Positions 35,293 through 44,967 of a DNA stretch of 64,000 nucleotides are shown here, piece after piece (position 1 is the first letter of the stretch; every line of letters begins with the position of its first letter). The stretch spans positions 62,001-126,000 of the forward strand of contig CAIWKE010000027.1 of the NCBI GenBank assembly GCA_903913215.1, given 5' to 3'. A program made the position numbers and the translations under genes. The DNA comes from an uncultured Holophagaceae bacterium. GTDB lineage: Bacteria; Acidobacteriota; Holophagae; Holophagales; Holophagaceae. The notes below the pieces were generated by a model. The model made no database searches. It saw only the letters and a list, made by a program, of their open reading frames with translations, and was not told the DNA's origin.

Positions 35293-37446
35293 CTAGTAGT
35301 GAACAAGCACTGTAGTCGAGGTGGAAGCGGTGGCTCCAGATGAATCTGTCGCGACCACCCGAACGGTGGCTGGTAATGTCGCCCCCTTGGTGTAGTTGCT
35401 AGGGTCAATTGCCGGGGTCAGGCTGGTCGCTTGGCCAGACTCGCAATCATAAGTCTGGCCTCCTCGCGTGATCGACCATCTATAAGTGAGTTGTGCGGAT
35501 GGATTTGAATCATTAGGTGAGGCGTTGCAAGAAAATGAGGAATCGTTGTACACAATCTGGTTCGGAGTTGGGCTTGTGATTTGAATGCTCAATGTATTCA
35601 TGGTGGACGACCAATTGTTGACCATGGCTAGCACATTAGGGCTGCCTAGGCCCGTAACGCCGTCCCAGGCCGGCCCTGCGGTCGATCCAGATAGCCCAGG
35701 GACATCGTTGTTTCCATTCGTGATGTCGTGGAATACTGCCGAGCCCCCGAAGGCATACTGCATTATTCCAAGTCCATATAGCCGCGAATTCGGGTTACCC
35801 TGACGGCCACGCTTCTGCACGATCAAGGCCATCATTCCAGCAAAGGATGGAGCAGCGACAGAGGTACCGCCAGTAATCTGAAGCTGATTTTGGCTGAAGA
35901 TCATCATTCCATAATTTCCGAAGAACATGTCGGAGCCATCGAAGCAAACATCAGGTAGAAGGCGCTGTGTACTGCAAGGCACACCCGGGCCGATTTGCCA
36001 TGATGGGATACCGTACACCGAGGAACTGCCGCTGCCGGTGGCCCATAGGTGGCTGCCTCCAGGCACCGAGCCACTTTCATTCCAGGGGGTTTCAGGAATG
36101 TACCCCTTAGGAGTGCCATCGGAATTCCAATATGCGGATGAATTACTAAGTTGTGTGGCCCCGACCGCGACATTGTAGGGGGTCGATGCCAAGCCGTTCA
36201 CGCCTCCAAATCCACTTCCGCTGGTCCCACTCCCGGCTGCACAGCCTGCAGCACCTGCGTCACCTGATGAGACGCAGACGGAAATACCTTGCGCTGCGGC
36301 CTGCGCCCACAGATTGCTATAGAAATTATTCTCAGTCGTACCCATGGTCGATTCGCACGAACCATAACTGACAGAAATAATGTCCGCCAAATTAGTGGAA
36401 ACAGCATATTGAGCGGAAAGGTCAATTCCGTCGGTGGCCCCAGTCGACTTGGTCGTTACAAACTTGATGGTCGCACCGGGGGCCGTGCCACCGGCCCACT
36501 CCAAATCCAGATCCGACTCGCCACCATCTCCAGTAGCATAGCCGTCCCCGGGAGTGTTCCCATTCACGATCACAACAGGGTCATTGGTTGGGAGGCCCAG
36601 GGTACTTCTGAATGTGGTCCAATTACTAGAAGGAGGCAAAGCCTTTCCAAGCACCGCGATTGTCGCGCTGGTGCCATTTCCATTCACCGCATATGATGCA
36701 GCCGCATTATAAATGGTCGCCCAATCAACTGGACTCGTATACACGCTGGCCGGATGGCCAGGGTACGCCCAAAGTGGGGAGGCGCCAATACTGTAGTTTC
36801 GCCTCGGGACGTTGTGAAGAGAAACAACGCCATGAACCAGACTCGTGAACTTGGATGGTATGCGCAATTCCGTCGCATTGCCATGCCGGACCGTACCGTC
36901 GACCACGACATCCACCATTTTCACGCCAAAGGTTCGTTCAATCGCTGCCACGCTGGCAGAGCAAATGATGGTCATTCCTCCAGCGGGTTGGTCATCAATC
37001 TGAAACCCGTTTGAAACCAACCAATCGCTCACCAGATCGACCGATTTCGAGGTTGGGGCAAATCGTTCCTGGAATTCGAGTGGCGTGAGCCAGCGGTGGT
37101 AATTGGGAGAGGTCAAATCCTGTTGTTGAAGGATCAGCTCATCCAACTTGGCTTTGGCATCAGGTGCTAGTTTGAGGGAAAGGATGATCTTCTCCATCCG
37201 AAGAGACTGATCGGTTGAACCAACGATCATGCGACTGGTGAATTCGGGGCGAACACTGCCAGCGATGATGGTGGTGGACTCATCTACCGCTGGGGAGGCC
37301 TGGGGCGCGATGGCCGGTTCTTGACTTGATCCGGATATCAGCGGCGTGGCCATGAGGCTCCCAGCAATCAGAGGCATGATCGCTTTGAGTTTCAGGCTGT
37401 AAGGCCGGACTAAGCCGGTTACGTGGTTGGCCCAAGGATAATTCAT
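35293..37446 (-). CDS. S53 (sedolisin/kumamolisin-type) peptidase preproprotein
   Basis: A 717-aa secreted serine-carboxyl peptidase. A signal/anchor region is followed by a pro-domain (SPNYHRWLTPLEFQERFAPT). The catalytic domain has GGESDLDLEWAGG (Glu/Asp), SGDAGAAGC near the oxyanion Asp, and GGTSVAAPSFAG with the nucleophile Ser. AWDGVTGLGSPNV belongs to the calcium site near the end. A C-terminal Ig-like tail (QITSPTPNQIVYNDSS; YRWSI) follows. Such enzymes work at acidic pH. ATG 37446 has GGAGG 7 nt upstream. It lies near the RiPP locus and could process peptides, but is on a separate transcription unit. Confidence 0.88.
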   Translation of the reverse strand: MNYPWANHVTGLVRPYSLKLKAIMPLIAGSLMATPLISGSSQEPAIAPQASPAVDESTTIIAGSVRPEFTSRMIVGSTDQSLRMEKIILSLKLAPDAKAKLDELILQQQDLTSPNYHRWLTPLEFQERFAPTSKSVDLVSDWLVSNGFQIDDQPAGGMTIICSASVAAIERTFGVKMVDVVVDGTVRHGNATELRIPSKFTSLVHGVVSLHNVPRRNYSIGASPLWAYPGHPASVYTSPVDWATIYNAAASYAVNGNGTSATIAVLGKALPPSSNWTTFRSTLGLPTNDPVVIVNGNTPGDGYATGDGGESDLDLEWAGGTAPGATIKFVTTKSTGATDGIDLSAQYAVSTNLADIISVSYGSCESTMGTTENNFYSNLWAQAAAQGISVCVSSGDAGAAGCAAGSGTSGSGFGGVNGLASTPYNVAVGATQLSNSSAYWNSDGTPKGYIPETPWNESGSVPGGSHLWATGSGSSSVYGIPSWQIGPGVPCSTQRLLPDVCFDGSDMFFGNYGMMIFSQNQLQITGGTSVAAPSFAGMMALIVQKRGRQGNPNSRLYGLGIMQYAFGGSAVFHDITNGNNDVPGLSGSTAGPAWDGVTGLGSPNVLAMVNNWSSTMNTLSIQITSPTPNQIVYNDSSFSCNASPNDSNPSAQLTYRWSITRGGQTYDCESGQATSLTPAIDPSNYTKGATLPATVRVVATDSSGATASTSTTVLVHY

Positions 37447-38176
37447 TAACATTCCTCCAGGACGAATTGTGGGATGGGTTCAGCGCAATCCGAAGTTGGG
37501 GTGAACCGAGTGCGGTGGCAGACGGGCTGAGTTCAACTTTCGAATTGGGTGAACGATGTTTTCTTCTGCGACCCTAGCAACGGCCACGAACAAAGACTTG
37601 AATTCACCCTGATCGGGGTAATTTCACCTCCGAACCGTCGGTGCCCCTCCATCGATGGCGGAGAGCCTAGGCTGGTCTACCTCCCCTCCAATACGCGAAG
37701 GCAATCGCCGTTATTCAGCGCTTAATCATGCAAATATAAGAGATGTAGTCGCCTTAGGATCCATTCCGGATATCAGGGCCCTTCTGCGCAAGGATCCCCA
37801 CGCAATGGGGCGCATTCCCCGGTGGAGGATGGAAGCATGGTCAGCAGATTGCGGCTGTTGGCGTCACGCGACACCCCCAACCTTTAGCTCGAGTTTCGGC
37901 ACACCGCCGTAAAGGTGTGTCTTCCATCCGTGATCTGGATAGTGCAGTTCGGTGATCGCGAGATTCTGATTCTCCGCACCCTACGCTACCGAATTCGAAT
38001 GGGGCAGGGACAACAAGGCGTATCCCCTCAGCGGGTGCGGTGACGTCGATCGATCACGTTGGTCGTGCGGTTTACGTTTGATAGGTAACCTTACCTTGCC
38101 GACACAAAGGGTTCGTACCCATAAGTCCTGATCGTGTGAGGCAGAAAATTGGTTTGCTGTTGCCTTGAATGGTGCA
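37447..38176. other. Long gap without supported gene
   Basis: About 730 nt between the divergent-facing S53 gene start and the end of the LytTR gene. One 85-codon frame at 37655-37912 is open on the plus strand, but it has no ribosome site and its sequence is not convincing. It presumably contains the promoter of the S53 gene. Confidence 0.35.
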
Positions 38177-38917
38177 TTACGGTGTCACGGACCGAAGGAT
38201 TTCCTTCACCCGAGGTGTCATGGCCCTGCTGACAGGTAGTTCAACACCTTGAACAACCATGACTCTGATCCGTCCAACTGCCATTGGCCGGATCCCAATT
38301 GCCATTGATGGCCTGAGCAGTTGATGGCGTTGGATTCGAATCAACCCTTCGTCTGGAAACGCTTGTTCCACTTCAGACAGGGCCGACCAACGTGTCTTGT
38401 GCCGATTTCGCCCTCTGCAGGCGATGACATGATCGTTCTCCAATTCGAAATGGGTTATGGTGCTCAGTTCCATGAAAACTTCGCCTTCTCCGGCCTTCAC
38501 TGGGAAGCGGGCAGGAGGCGGAAATAGGGCCCGCATCTCGGATGGACTGAGCCTACGCACTAACCTCTCTTGCAACCGATCCAGGCATTTTGTCAGCCGA
38601 TCAGGAAACACGGGCTTCAGTAGATAGTCCACAGCCGCTAACTCAAAGGCGCGCACCGCATACTCGGAATAGGCTGTCACAAAGACCACAGGGGGGTAAT
38701 TCTCAGCTTCGGCTAGTACCTCCATCCCATTAAGCCCAGGCATCTGAATATCCAGGAAAATGACGTCCACTTGGTTTCCCTGCTTTAGCCACTTGAGGAG
38801 GGCTATGCCATCCTCAAGTTCATCGACAACTAGACATCCCGCTTCATGAAGGAGGCGGGATAACCGTTCCCTGGCCAGCGGTTCATCATCAACTACTAGG
38901 GTCTTTAGTTGTTTCAT
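38177..38917 (-). CDS. LytTR-family response regulator
   Basis: A 246-aa protein. The receiver domain has DDEP near 10-13, phosphoacceptor D56 (VIFLDIQMPG), and FVTAYSEYAV and VDYLLKPV as switch residues. The C-terminal LytTR DNA-binding domain has FELENDHVIAC and FPDEGLIRIQRHQLL. It overlaps the histidine kinase gene upstream by 29 nt. LytTR regulators often control peptide signalling and bacteriocin genes, which fits the precursor gene at the head of this operon. Confidence 0.9.
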   Translation of the reverse strand: MKQLKTLVVDDEPLARERLSRLLHEAGCLVVDELEDGIALLKWLKQGNQVDVIFLDIQMPGLNGMEVLAEAENYPPVVFVTAYSEYAVRAFELAAVDYLLKPVFPDRLTKCLDRLQERLVRRLSPSEMRALFPPPARFPVKAGEGEVFMELSTITHFELENDHVIACRGRNRHKTRWSALSEVEQAFPDEGLIRIQRHQLLRPSMAIGIRPMAVGRIRVMVVQGVELPVSRAMTPRVKEILRSVTP

Positions 38918-40088
38918 TGCTGCATTCTACTCGCGTGACCTCAAGCCGAATGCTGGCAAGTGTCCCAAGCTCTGAGGGACCGATCGAAAGTTCAGCCCGT
39001 GATCCGAAATGCAGGGACAACCGAGAACTCAGGTTTCTCATGCCTAGGCCACCAGGCCCCTTCTTTTCCTCGTATGGCAGCCCCGTATTCCATACTTCTA
39101 GGAATAATTTGCCACCTAACGCCCTTGCTCGGATGTGGACCTCACCACCGGGAATACTCGGCGAGATTCCGTGCTTGATCGCATTTTCAACAAGGGGTTG
39201 GAGCAGCAGAGGTGGAATCTCAACCTGATCAAGGGTATCGTCCCATTCCCAGGTGATTCGTAGGCGTTTGCCGAGACGGATGGCTTCCAATGCCAAGAAG
39301 TCGGTGATGATCTGCTTTTCTTCTCTAAGGGGAAGCCGAGTATGCTCTGAAGCCTGCATAATCCTGCGCAATAAATCTGAAAGATGGCGAACGGCAATTT
39401 CTGCGTCATTCGAATTCTTGTGGATCAGTTCCGCAAGGCCATTAAGTGCATTGAATAAAACGTGAGGGTGTATTTGGCTTTGAAGTAGCCTGTTTTTTGC
39501 GAACAGAGCTTCAACTTCTGAGGCTTCCCTCCGTTCCTCGGACCGCGCCTGGGCCGCAACCAGTCCACCAACGATCATCATGGCTGGGCCAACCAGGGAC
39601 GTGTATAGGTCCACAAGCCTGCCCATATTGAATTTGAGAGACCCATGAGCGAGTATCCAGGCATCGATGACAGGAAGGAGGGCTGCGACAACTTCGCAAC
39701 CAATCAACGAAAGAGCGAATCCAACAACGAATCGCCAGGGGGACCTAAGATTCCTTGGCAAAAGCCATGGCAGTGGGGCGAAGAAGGCAAACGCTCCCAC
39801 GTGAATCAAAGGTGAGAGGAAAGTACTGGCAAGTGTCCATCCGGAACCCAGCCGATGGTGGGTTATGTGCCCATACAGGACGAGAAGGACCCACAGGGAA
39901 TAGCAGGTGACTACGACACGCCAATTTTTTGTGAGAGGGAACAGTGGATTCCTCCTGTTCGCCGACGCCAACTCATCGCTGCGAGTGGCGTCGGCGAATT
40001 CAGAATGATCCTCAAGGAATGGTGACAGTGAGTGTCGTCGTGATGGTTGGATCCCATTTCTCACCGTGAGACCCCAGCCCCTTGGCAT
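38889..40088 (-). CDS. LytS/YehU-type sensor histidine kinase
   Basis: A kinase of up to 399 aa. Several transmembrane segments lie at about 55-180 (YSLWVLLVLYGHI; FVVGFALSLIGCEVVAAL). The phosphoacceptor region is LLQSQIHPHVLFNALNGLAE, and the ATPase has LLLQPLVENAIKHGIS and GGLGMRNL, the His_kinase/LytS signature. The N-terminus is uncertain: ATG 40088 lies inside the precursor-peptide gene with no ribosome site, and the only other starts before the TM region are non-ATG (for example TTG 39971). It is coupled to the precursor gene upstream and the LytTR gene downstream, and may sense the modified peptide. Confidence 0.85.
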   Translation of the reverse strand: MPRGWGLTVRNGIQPSRRHSLSPFLEDHSEFADATRSDELASANRRNPLFPLTKNWRVVVTCYSLWVLLVLYGHITHHRLGSGWTLASTFLSPLIHVGAFAFFAPLPWLLPRNLRSPWRFVVGFALSLIGCEVVAALLPVIDAWILAHGSLKFNMGRLVDLYTSLVGPAMMIVGGLVAAQARSEERREASEVEALFAKNRLLQSQIHPHVLFNALNGLAELIHKNSNDAEIAVRHLSDLLRRIMQASEHTRLPLREEKQIITDFLALEAIRLGKRLRITWEWDDTLDQVEIPPLLLQPLVENAIKHGISPSIPGGEVHIRARALGGKLFLEVWNTGLPYEEKKGPGGLGMRNLSSRLSLHFGSRAELSIGPSELGTLASIRLEVTRVECSNETTKDPSS

Positions 40089-40179
40089 TCTGGAAATCGG
40101 GGGAATTGTTGTTCAGTGATTCGCTCGCGTTGCTTGAGCACTGGATGGATTCCTTCTGGAAGGAAAGGCTGTTGCTCAT
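40012..40179 (-). CDS. Candidate RiPP precursor peptide
   Basis: A 55-aa peptide with GGAG 5 nt before ATG 40179. The N-terminal part is Ser/Asn-rich and polar with one Cys at position 14. The C-terminal part after KWDP is TITTTLTVTIP, unusually rich in Thr, as expected for a substrate of a Ser/Thr dehydratase. The classical FNLD leader motif is not seen. Its core has no Cys, so if modified it would be a linear dehydrated peptide rather than a lanthionine-ringed one. It lies in the promoter gap divergent from LanB and is the first gene of the operon with the histidine kinase and LytTR regulator. Function is inferred from location and composition. Confidence 0.6.
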   Translation of the reverse strand: MSNSLSFQKESIQCSSNASESLNNNSPDFQNAKGLGSHGEKWDPTITTTLTVTIP

Positions 40180-40379
40180 TGGATCTCCAAGGTAGCGCCA
40201 CGGGGCGCAGCCTTGGTTTTGGGACCGGACCGTGTTGAGGCCAATAGATTTCCATAAACGGTATATAAGCACAGTGCCAACCGTTGGGCCTCAATCAATG
40301 ACCATTCGAGAGCAGAAGTTGGCCCTTGACAGGTGGTGGTGGTGTCTTGGTGGATCTGACTTCCCACGGACTACGCGCC

Positions 40380-43300
40380 ATGGCATTACAACCTACATGC
40401 AGAACTGCGGGATTCTTTGTCCTTCGCACTCCAAGTCTGCCAGCGGATTCCTTGGCAACCAGCCCCCGATTGGTTGCTGGTTCTGGACAATATGCATCGA
40501 ACGATGATCCCCTGGAAGACAATCGGGCCGAATTTCGCAGGGTCATTCGCGATTTGGTCAGTCGAGGGGAGGTTCGGAATGCGATTGCCTTGGCCTCTCC
40601 TGATCTCGCTTCTCAGATCCCATCTTGGCTTGAAGGAACCTTAAGGGCGAAGGCTGCCAAAAGTGTGGAGAGATCCTTGGTGAAATACTTGAGCCGAATG
40701 TCCAGTCGTTCGACTCCCTTCGGCCTATTCGCGGGCATCGTAACCGGGGTTTGGGGTGATTCAACCACATTGACTCTCGGTCCCAATTCCGATGACCGGA
40801 AGGTGGTTCGATTGGATTGGGGAATCATCCAGTCCGTCGTGTGTAAGTTGGAGCAAGATCCAGTTGTGAGATCGTGGATCTCATACCGCCCCAACTCAAG
40901 TATTTACCAAAGTGGAGACTGCTATCGATATTTAGAACGAAAGAACCCAACAGGAAAATCTGGTGCCTTCCATTTGGAAGCCATCAAAGCCACTTCCCAT
41001 CTGGATTTAGTCCTATTGAAGGCGAAGGGTGGGGCCAAGTGGGAAGAACTTGTCGATGCACTTACTTCTGGGGCCGCCGTCGGCGCAGAGGAGGCGAAAG
41101 CATTTCTCAACAAGATCATCGATGCACAGGTGCTTTGTAGTAACCTTCGCCCCCCTCTTTCAAGCGCAGATCCTCTTGGTTACCTGATTAAGACCCTCCA
41201 TGAAATTCCGATGGGGGGGGTGCTTGCCGAACCCCTCGAAGCATTGGCTAGAGAATTGCGGCGGTTTGAGTGCGAACCAATGTCTAGTCATTCCAAATGG
41301 CGCGAACGGCTTCAAACGGTATTGACTGCAATAGGAATACCAGCCGATTCGGGAAATTTTATTCAGGTAGATCTGTACAAGTCTTCTGAGGGGTTGACAC
41401 TTTCATCAACCATCGGTGATGAGCTTGCGAAGGGCGCCGAAACGCTTCGGAGGCTCACTCCGGTCACACAACTAGGACCGATGGATCGATTTCGTTCCGC
41501 ATTTTCTGAGCGGTATGGTGATCGCTGGATGCCAATACTCGAGGTTTTGGACGAGGAGAGCGGGATAGGATTCGATGGGGCTACTCCCCTAGGATCATCC
41601 CTACTCGATGGAATCTCATTCCAGCGAACATCACCGTCAAAGATTCCATCGCGTAGAGATTTGTTTCTACTGAGCCAATCACATTGTTGGCAGGGAAGAC
41701 TCATCTGGGAATTAAATGAAGAAGACCTTGAGGGGCTAGAGAATCCAAATCCCCATCCCTTTTCGCATTCATTCTCCGCCCTTGTTAGCCTATCGGCTTC
41801 AAATCAGGATGCAATGGACCGCGGTGAATTCAGGTTCTTTATGGACCAGTTCTCCGGGGCTACGGCAGCCAGGTGGCTGGGGCGGTTTGCCGGAGGTGAT
41901 CCATTCTTAAAGAATTCTCTCATTGAGCACCTGAAACTGGAAGAAGCAGCCAATCCTGAAATCATATTCGCCGAAGTCATCCATAGCCCAGAGGGAAGGA
42001 TGGGGAATGTTCTGGCTCGGCCAGCCCTTAGAACCTATGAAATCCCATACCTAGCCAGTTTTGGAGTCGAGGAAGACCAAGCCATTCAGCCTGCTGATTT
42101 GATTGTGACCGTTCGAGGGGATCGGGTGTTCCTCGCTTCCCGTCGCCTAGGGAAGGAGGTCATCCCACGATTGTCCTCCGCACACAATTTCATGAGGGGT
42201 CCAGTCGTTTATCGGTTTTTAGCTCATCTACAAGACCAGGATGGCCGTCCGGGAGGCTGGTCCTGGGGGCCTTTGACGGACCTTCCATACTTACCAAGGG
42301 TCACACACGGAAAGCACGTTATCAGTAAAGCGCGGTGGAGGATCGAGGCCAGTGAATTGAAGGAATCCCTCGCTGAATCGAATGATCAGCCCTGGGATGC
42401 CTTCCAGTTATTGCGCGAACGTCGAGGGCTGCCGAGATTGGTGATGCTTGTCGAGGGCGACAATCACCTTCTGGTAGACATGGATCAAATAAACCGAGTG
42501 GAAACGTTACACCATATCGTTAAAGAGTTATCAGCTTTTAAATTGGTTGAGTGTTTTCCTGACCCGAATCAGTTGGTCGTAAATTCCCCAGAAGGGAAAT
42601 TCGCCCATGAATTAGTAATCCCCTTCGAGGCTTTGAATCACCAACCTGTTCGGAAAGCGCCTTTGACGCAAATAAAATCAGGGAGGAGCTTCAGGGCATT
42701 TCCACCGTATTCAGAGTGGCTTTATTTGAAACTCTACTGCGGAGCATTTAGCGCGGATCGTCTACTTCGGGAATTAGAGCCTCTCCTCAAGAGCACAAAG
42801 GGAGATGGGATATGGGATAAGTGGCATTTTGTTAGATATATAGATCAAGCTCATCATCTCCGGCTGAGATTTCATGGCCGGCCTGAGCGATTGCTCACAG
42901 AATTGCTCCCTTTGGTTCAACGGCACTTGGCAGGGGTGCTGGGCAGTGAAACGTTATGGAAAATTCAAGTGGATACCTACGATCAGGAACTGGAAAGATA
43001 CGGCGGAATCCTTGGTTTCGATTTGGCCACATCATGGTTTCATGTTGACAGTCAGAATATTCTCGATCATTTGATGGTTGGTGATGACCCCTGTCATCGA
43101 TGGAAAATCGGCCTGGCAGAAGTCGACGCAATATGGGCGGCAATGGGCCTAAATATTCTCGAGAGAATGGCCTTGGCTAGGTCGTCCCGAGATGCCTTCC
43201 GTGAAGAATTCCAGAAACCCGCATATTCGTTACCGGAAGTCAGCCGTAAGTACAGGGAGATTCGCAGCGAATTTCAGGACTTCATCCCGACACCTTTCAG

Positions 43301-43571
43301 CTCCAATCCTCCAACCAGATATTTTCACCTCATTTGCATTCGAGATGCCGCAGAGGAGGGAGCTCTTCAAGAGGATCTCCTATCGATAGCGAGAAGCATG
43401 GCTCACATGCATTTAAACCGCTTACTTCATGCAAACCAGCGTGAACAGGAGTGGGTCCTGATGGAATTGCTTGAACGATTCTACGCCTCAGCCCTCGCAC
43501 GTGGAGGGAAGGACTCTGCTCAAGGCCTAGACACTGCTGATTCGGTTGGAACAGGCCACAAATTCCTGTGA
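40380..43571 (+). CDS. Full-length LanB-type lantibiotic dehydratase
   Basis: A 1,063-aa protein. The N-terminal glutamyl-transfer region starts with GFFVLRTPSLP and has the SRSTPFGLFAG motif near residue 107, typical of LanB. The C-terminal 280 residues (EWLYLKLYCGAFSADRLL; FVRYIDQAHHLRLRFHG) are the SpaB_C elimination domain. LanB uses glutamyl-tRNA to dehydrate Ser and Thr in a precursor peptide. ATG 40380 is chosen; an open frame extends upstream to 40326. No LanC cyclase, transporter or leader protease gene lies next to it. The divergent 55-aa Thr-rich peptide is the best substrate candidate. Confidence 0.9.
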   Translation: MALQPTCRTAGFFVLRTPSLPADSLATSPRLVAGSGQYASNDDPLEDNRAEFRRVIRDLVSRGEVRNAIALASPDLASQIPSWLEGTLRAKAAKSVERSLVKYLSRMSSRSTPFGLFAGIVTGVWGDSTTLTLGPNSDDRKVVRLDWGIIQSVVCKLEQDPVVRSWISYRPNSSIYQSGDCYRYLERKNPTGKSGAFHLEAIKATSHLDLVLLKAKGGAKWEELVDALTSGAAVGAEEAKAFLNKIIDAQVLCSNLRPPLSSADPLGYLIKTLHEIPMGGVLAEPLEALARELRRFECEPMSSHSKWRERLQTVLTAIGIPADSGNFIQVDLYKSSEGLTLSSTIGDELAKGAETLRRLTPVTQLGPMDRFRSAFSERYGDRWMPILEVLDEESGIGFDGATPLGSSLLDGISFQRTSPSKIPSRRDLFLLSQSHCWQGRLIWELNEEDLEGLENPNPHPFSHSFSALVSLSASNQDAMDRGEFRFFMDQFSGATAARWLGRFAGGDPFLKNSLIEHLKLEEAANPEIIFAEVIHSPEGRMGNVLARPALRTYEIPYLASFGVEEDQAIQPADLIVTVRGDRVFLASRRLGKEVIPRLSSAHNFMRGPVVYRFLAHLQDQDGRPGGWSWGPLTDLPYLPRVTHGKHVISKARWRIEASELKESLAESNDQPWDAFQLLRERRGLPRLVMLVEGDNHLLVDMDQINRVETLHHIVKELSAFKLVECFPDPNQLVVNSPEGKFAHELVIPFEALNHQPVRKAPLTQIKSGRSFRAFPPYSEWLYLKLYCGAFSADRLLRELEPLLKSTKGDGIWDKWHFVRYIDQAHHLRLRFHGRPERLLTELLPLVQRHLAGVLGSETLWKIQVDTYDQELERYGGILGFDLATSWFHVDSQNILDHLMVGDDPCHRWKIGLAEVDAIWAAMGLNILERMALARSSRDAFREEFQKPAYSLPEVSRKYREIRSEFQDFIPTPFSSNPPTRYFHLICIRDAAEEGALQEDLLSIARSMAHMHLNRLLHANQREQEWVLMELLERFYASALARGGKDSAQGLDTADSVGTGHKFL

Positions 43572-43981
43572 TCCGGTGAGGTGAAACTACGGGGATGTAA
43601 TTGGAACCGGGTTGGTGGCATGACAAATGAGGAATCAACGGCGGTGAGGCATTTTGACCCTCCAGATCATTTTGGTTGGTCGGGATAATCCTGTTATCGA
43701 AGTCCCGCTTGGCCCCCGATTTGATACCGTTCGACGGAATTGGGCATCGCCCAGGTTTTTCAGGACTACCCTAGGCGTCGAACTTCCTAGTCGGCTCCAA
43801 CGCAACGCATTTATAAAAATTTACAAATCATTGTTTCACTAACACGATGGAGTTGATATGGCGTGATCTTGATTAAATTATAATGATAGTAACTGTCGAA
43901 TTTTGTTGACCACGACCATTGCTATGCTGGCCTCTAAATTGTGGTTATAAATAAAAATGATTATTAATATAGGAGATAAAA
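43572..43981. other. AT-rich gap downstream of LanB
   Basis: 410 nt with no supported gene. A 22-codon ORF (ATG 43620, beginning MTNEEST) and a 62-codon frame at 43654-43842 are open but unconvincing. From about 43800 the DNA becomes strongly AT-rich; it ends in an AGGAG site for the next gene. Confidence 0.4.
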
Positions 43982-44959
43982 TTGAAACCTATAATTGCCT
44001 TTGCATTGGTAAGTTTAACCCTGGGCGCTCAAACACCCGTTAACCCCGTAACCGCAAAGGATTTGCTATCGCTTCCAGTTATTGCCAATGCGAGCTTTCA
44101 AGTAAATTGCATGAACATGAATTTTTCAGAACAAAGTTATTTGAATACCTCTCAGGATTATAACAATATCCAAAATCAGGTATCTAATTGTTTGACAGGT
44201 TATGGCTTACTTGATAAAAGTTTTGGTTATCTGGTAAAAGGCGCCTTTACTTTATCAATAAATGGCGCTGCAGCCTCAACGGCAATCTCTATGGCCCTAT
44301 CTAACCTTACCGCAACATTTGCCTCGGAAAACGTCCAGTATAGGTATTTCGCTTTTTATCTTCCTGTCTCAGCGCCTTATGCTATTTCTGTATCACTGCC
44401 AGGCGATATTGTTTTTAATCCAAACAATAAGTTTGAATTATATAGTGCGGATTATGTGTATAGATGGTCGGCGCAATTATCCGCTGATGCAAATAGAACC
44501 TTCACTTTTGATTCCCTTCCTGCAGGGCCATATATCTGTATGGTTGGACTTGGCAGTACATCATCCTATTTCCATTCTGCTGGTAATATTACGCAAATTC
44601 AACTTCAAAGTCCAACTCCTGTAAATTGGTCGGCAAACACAATCGTAGCCATGCAACAAATGGATGGCGCCACTATTTTGCCAAATGTTGGGAATAATAC
44701 GACTGTGAGTGTGCCGTTCCTGCCGGTGCCAACAAATCAGAATATTATTTCGGGAACAGTTAGTTATTCTGATTTTTTACCTGGAGGAGTGTACGGTTCA
44801 TATTCTTATGTGGATACTTGGTGTTGGAAGGGATCACCAGGACGATGGATTCTCTATCCACAAATCAATGCGACCAACTCGTATATATCTGGTGGGAGTG
44901 CATTTTATAATTTAACAAGAGCGGCCAATGAGTATGAATACGTGTCTTGTAGCCAATAG
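43982..44959 (+). CDS. AT-rich-coded exported protein
   Basis: A 325-aa secreted protein starting at TTG 43982 with AGGAG 7 nt upstream. The signal peptide is short (IIAFALVSLTLGAQ). The body is Asn/Ser/Thr-rich and beta-like (FAFYLPVSAPYAISVSLPG; FDSLPAGPYICMVGLG), and a pair of Cys lies near the end. Codon use is far more AT-rich than neighbours, indicating recent transfer. It is followed 8 nt later by a lipoprotein gene. I do not recognise the family. Confidence 0.6.
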   Translation: MKPIIAFALVSLTLGAQTPVNPVTAKDLLSLPVIANASFQVNCMNMNFSEQSYLNTSQDYNNIQNQVSNCLTGYGLLDKSFGYLVKGAFTLSINGAAASTAISMALSNLTATFASENVQYRYFAFYLPVSAPYAISVSLPGDIVFNPNNKFELYSADYVYRWSAQLSADANRTFTFDSLPAGPYICMVGLGSTSSYFHSAGNITQIQLQSPTPVNWSANTIVAMQQMDGATILPNVGNNTTVSVPFLPVPTNQNIISGTVSYSDFLPGGVYGSYSYVDTWCWKGSPGRWILYPQINATNSYISGGSAFYNLTRAANEYEYVSCSQ

Positions 44960-44967
44960 GGAGGGAT

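Noticed and set aside
37655-37912. 85-codon plus-strand ORF between the S53 and LytTR genes
   Set aside because: No ribosome site, no motif and no neighbour in the same direction; probably chance.
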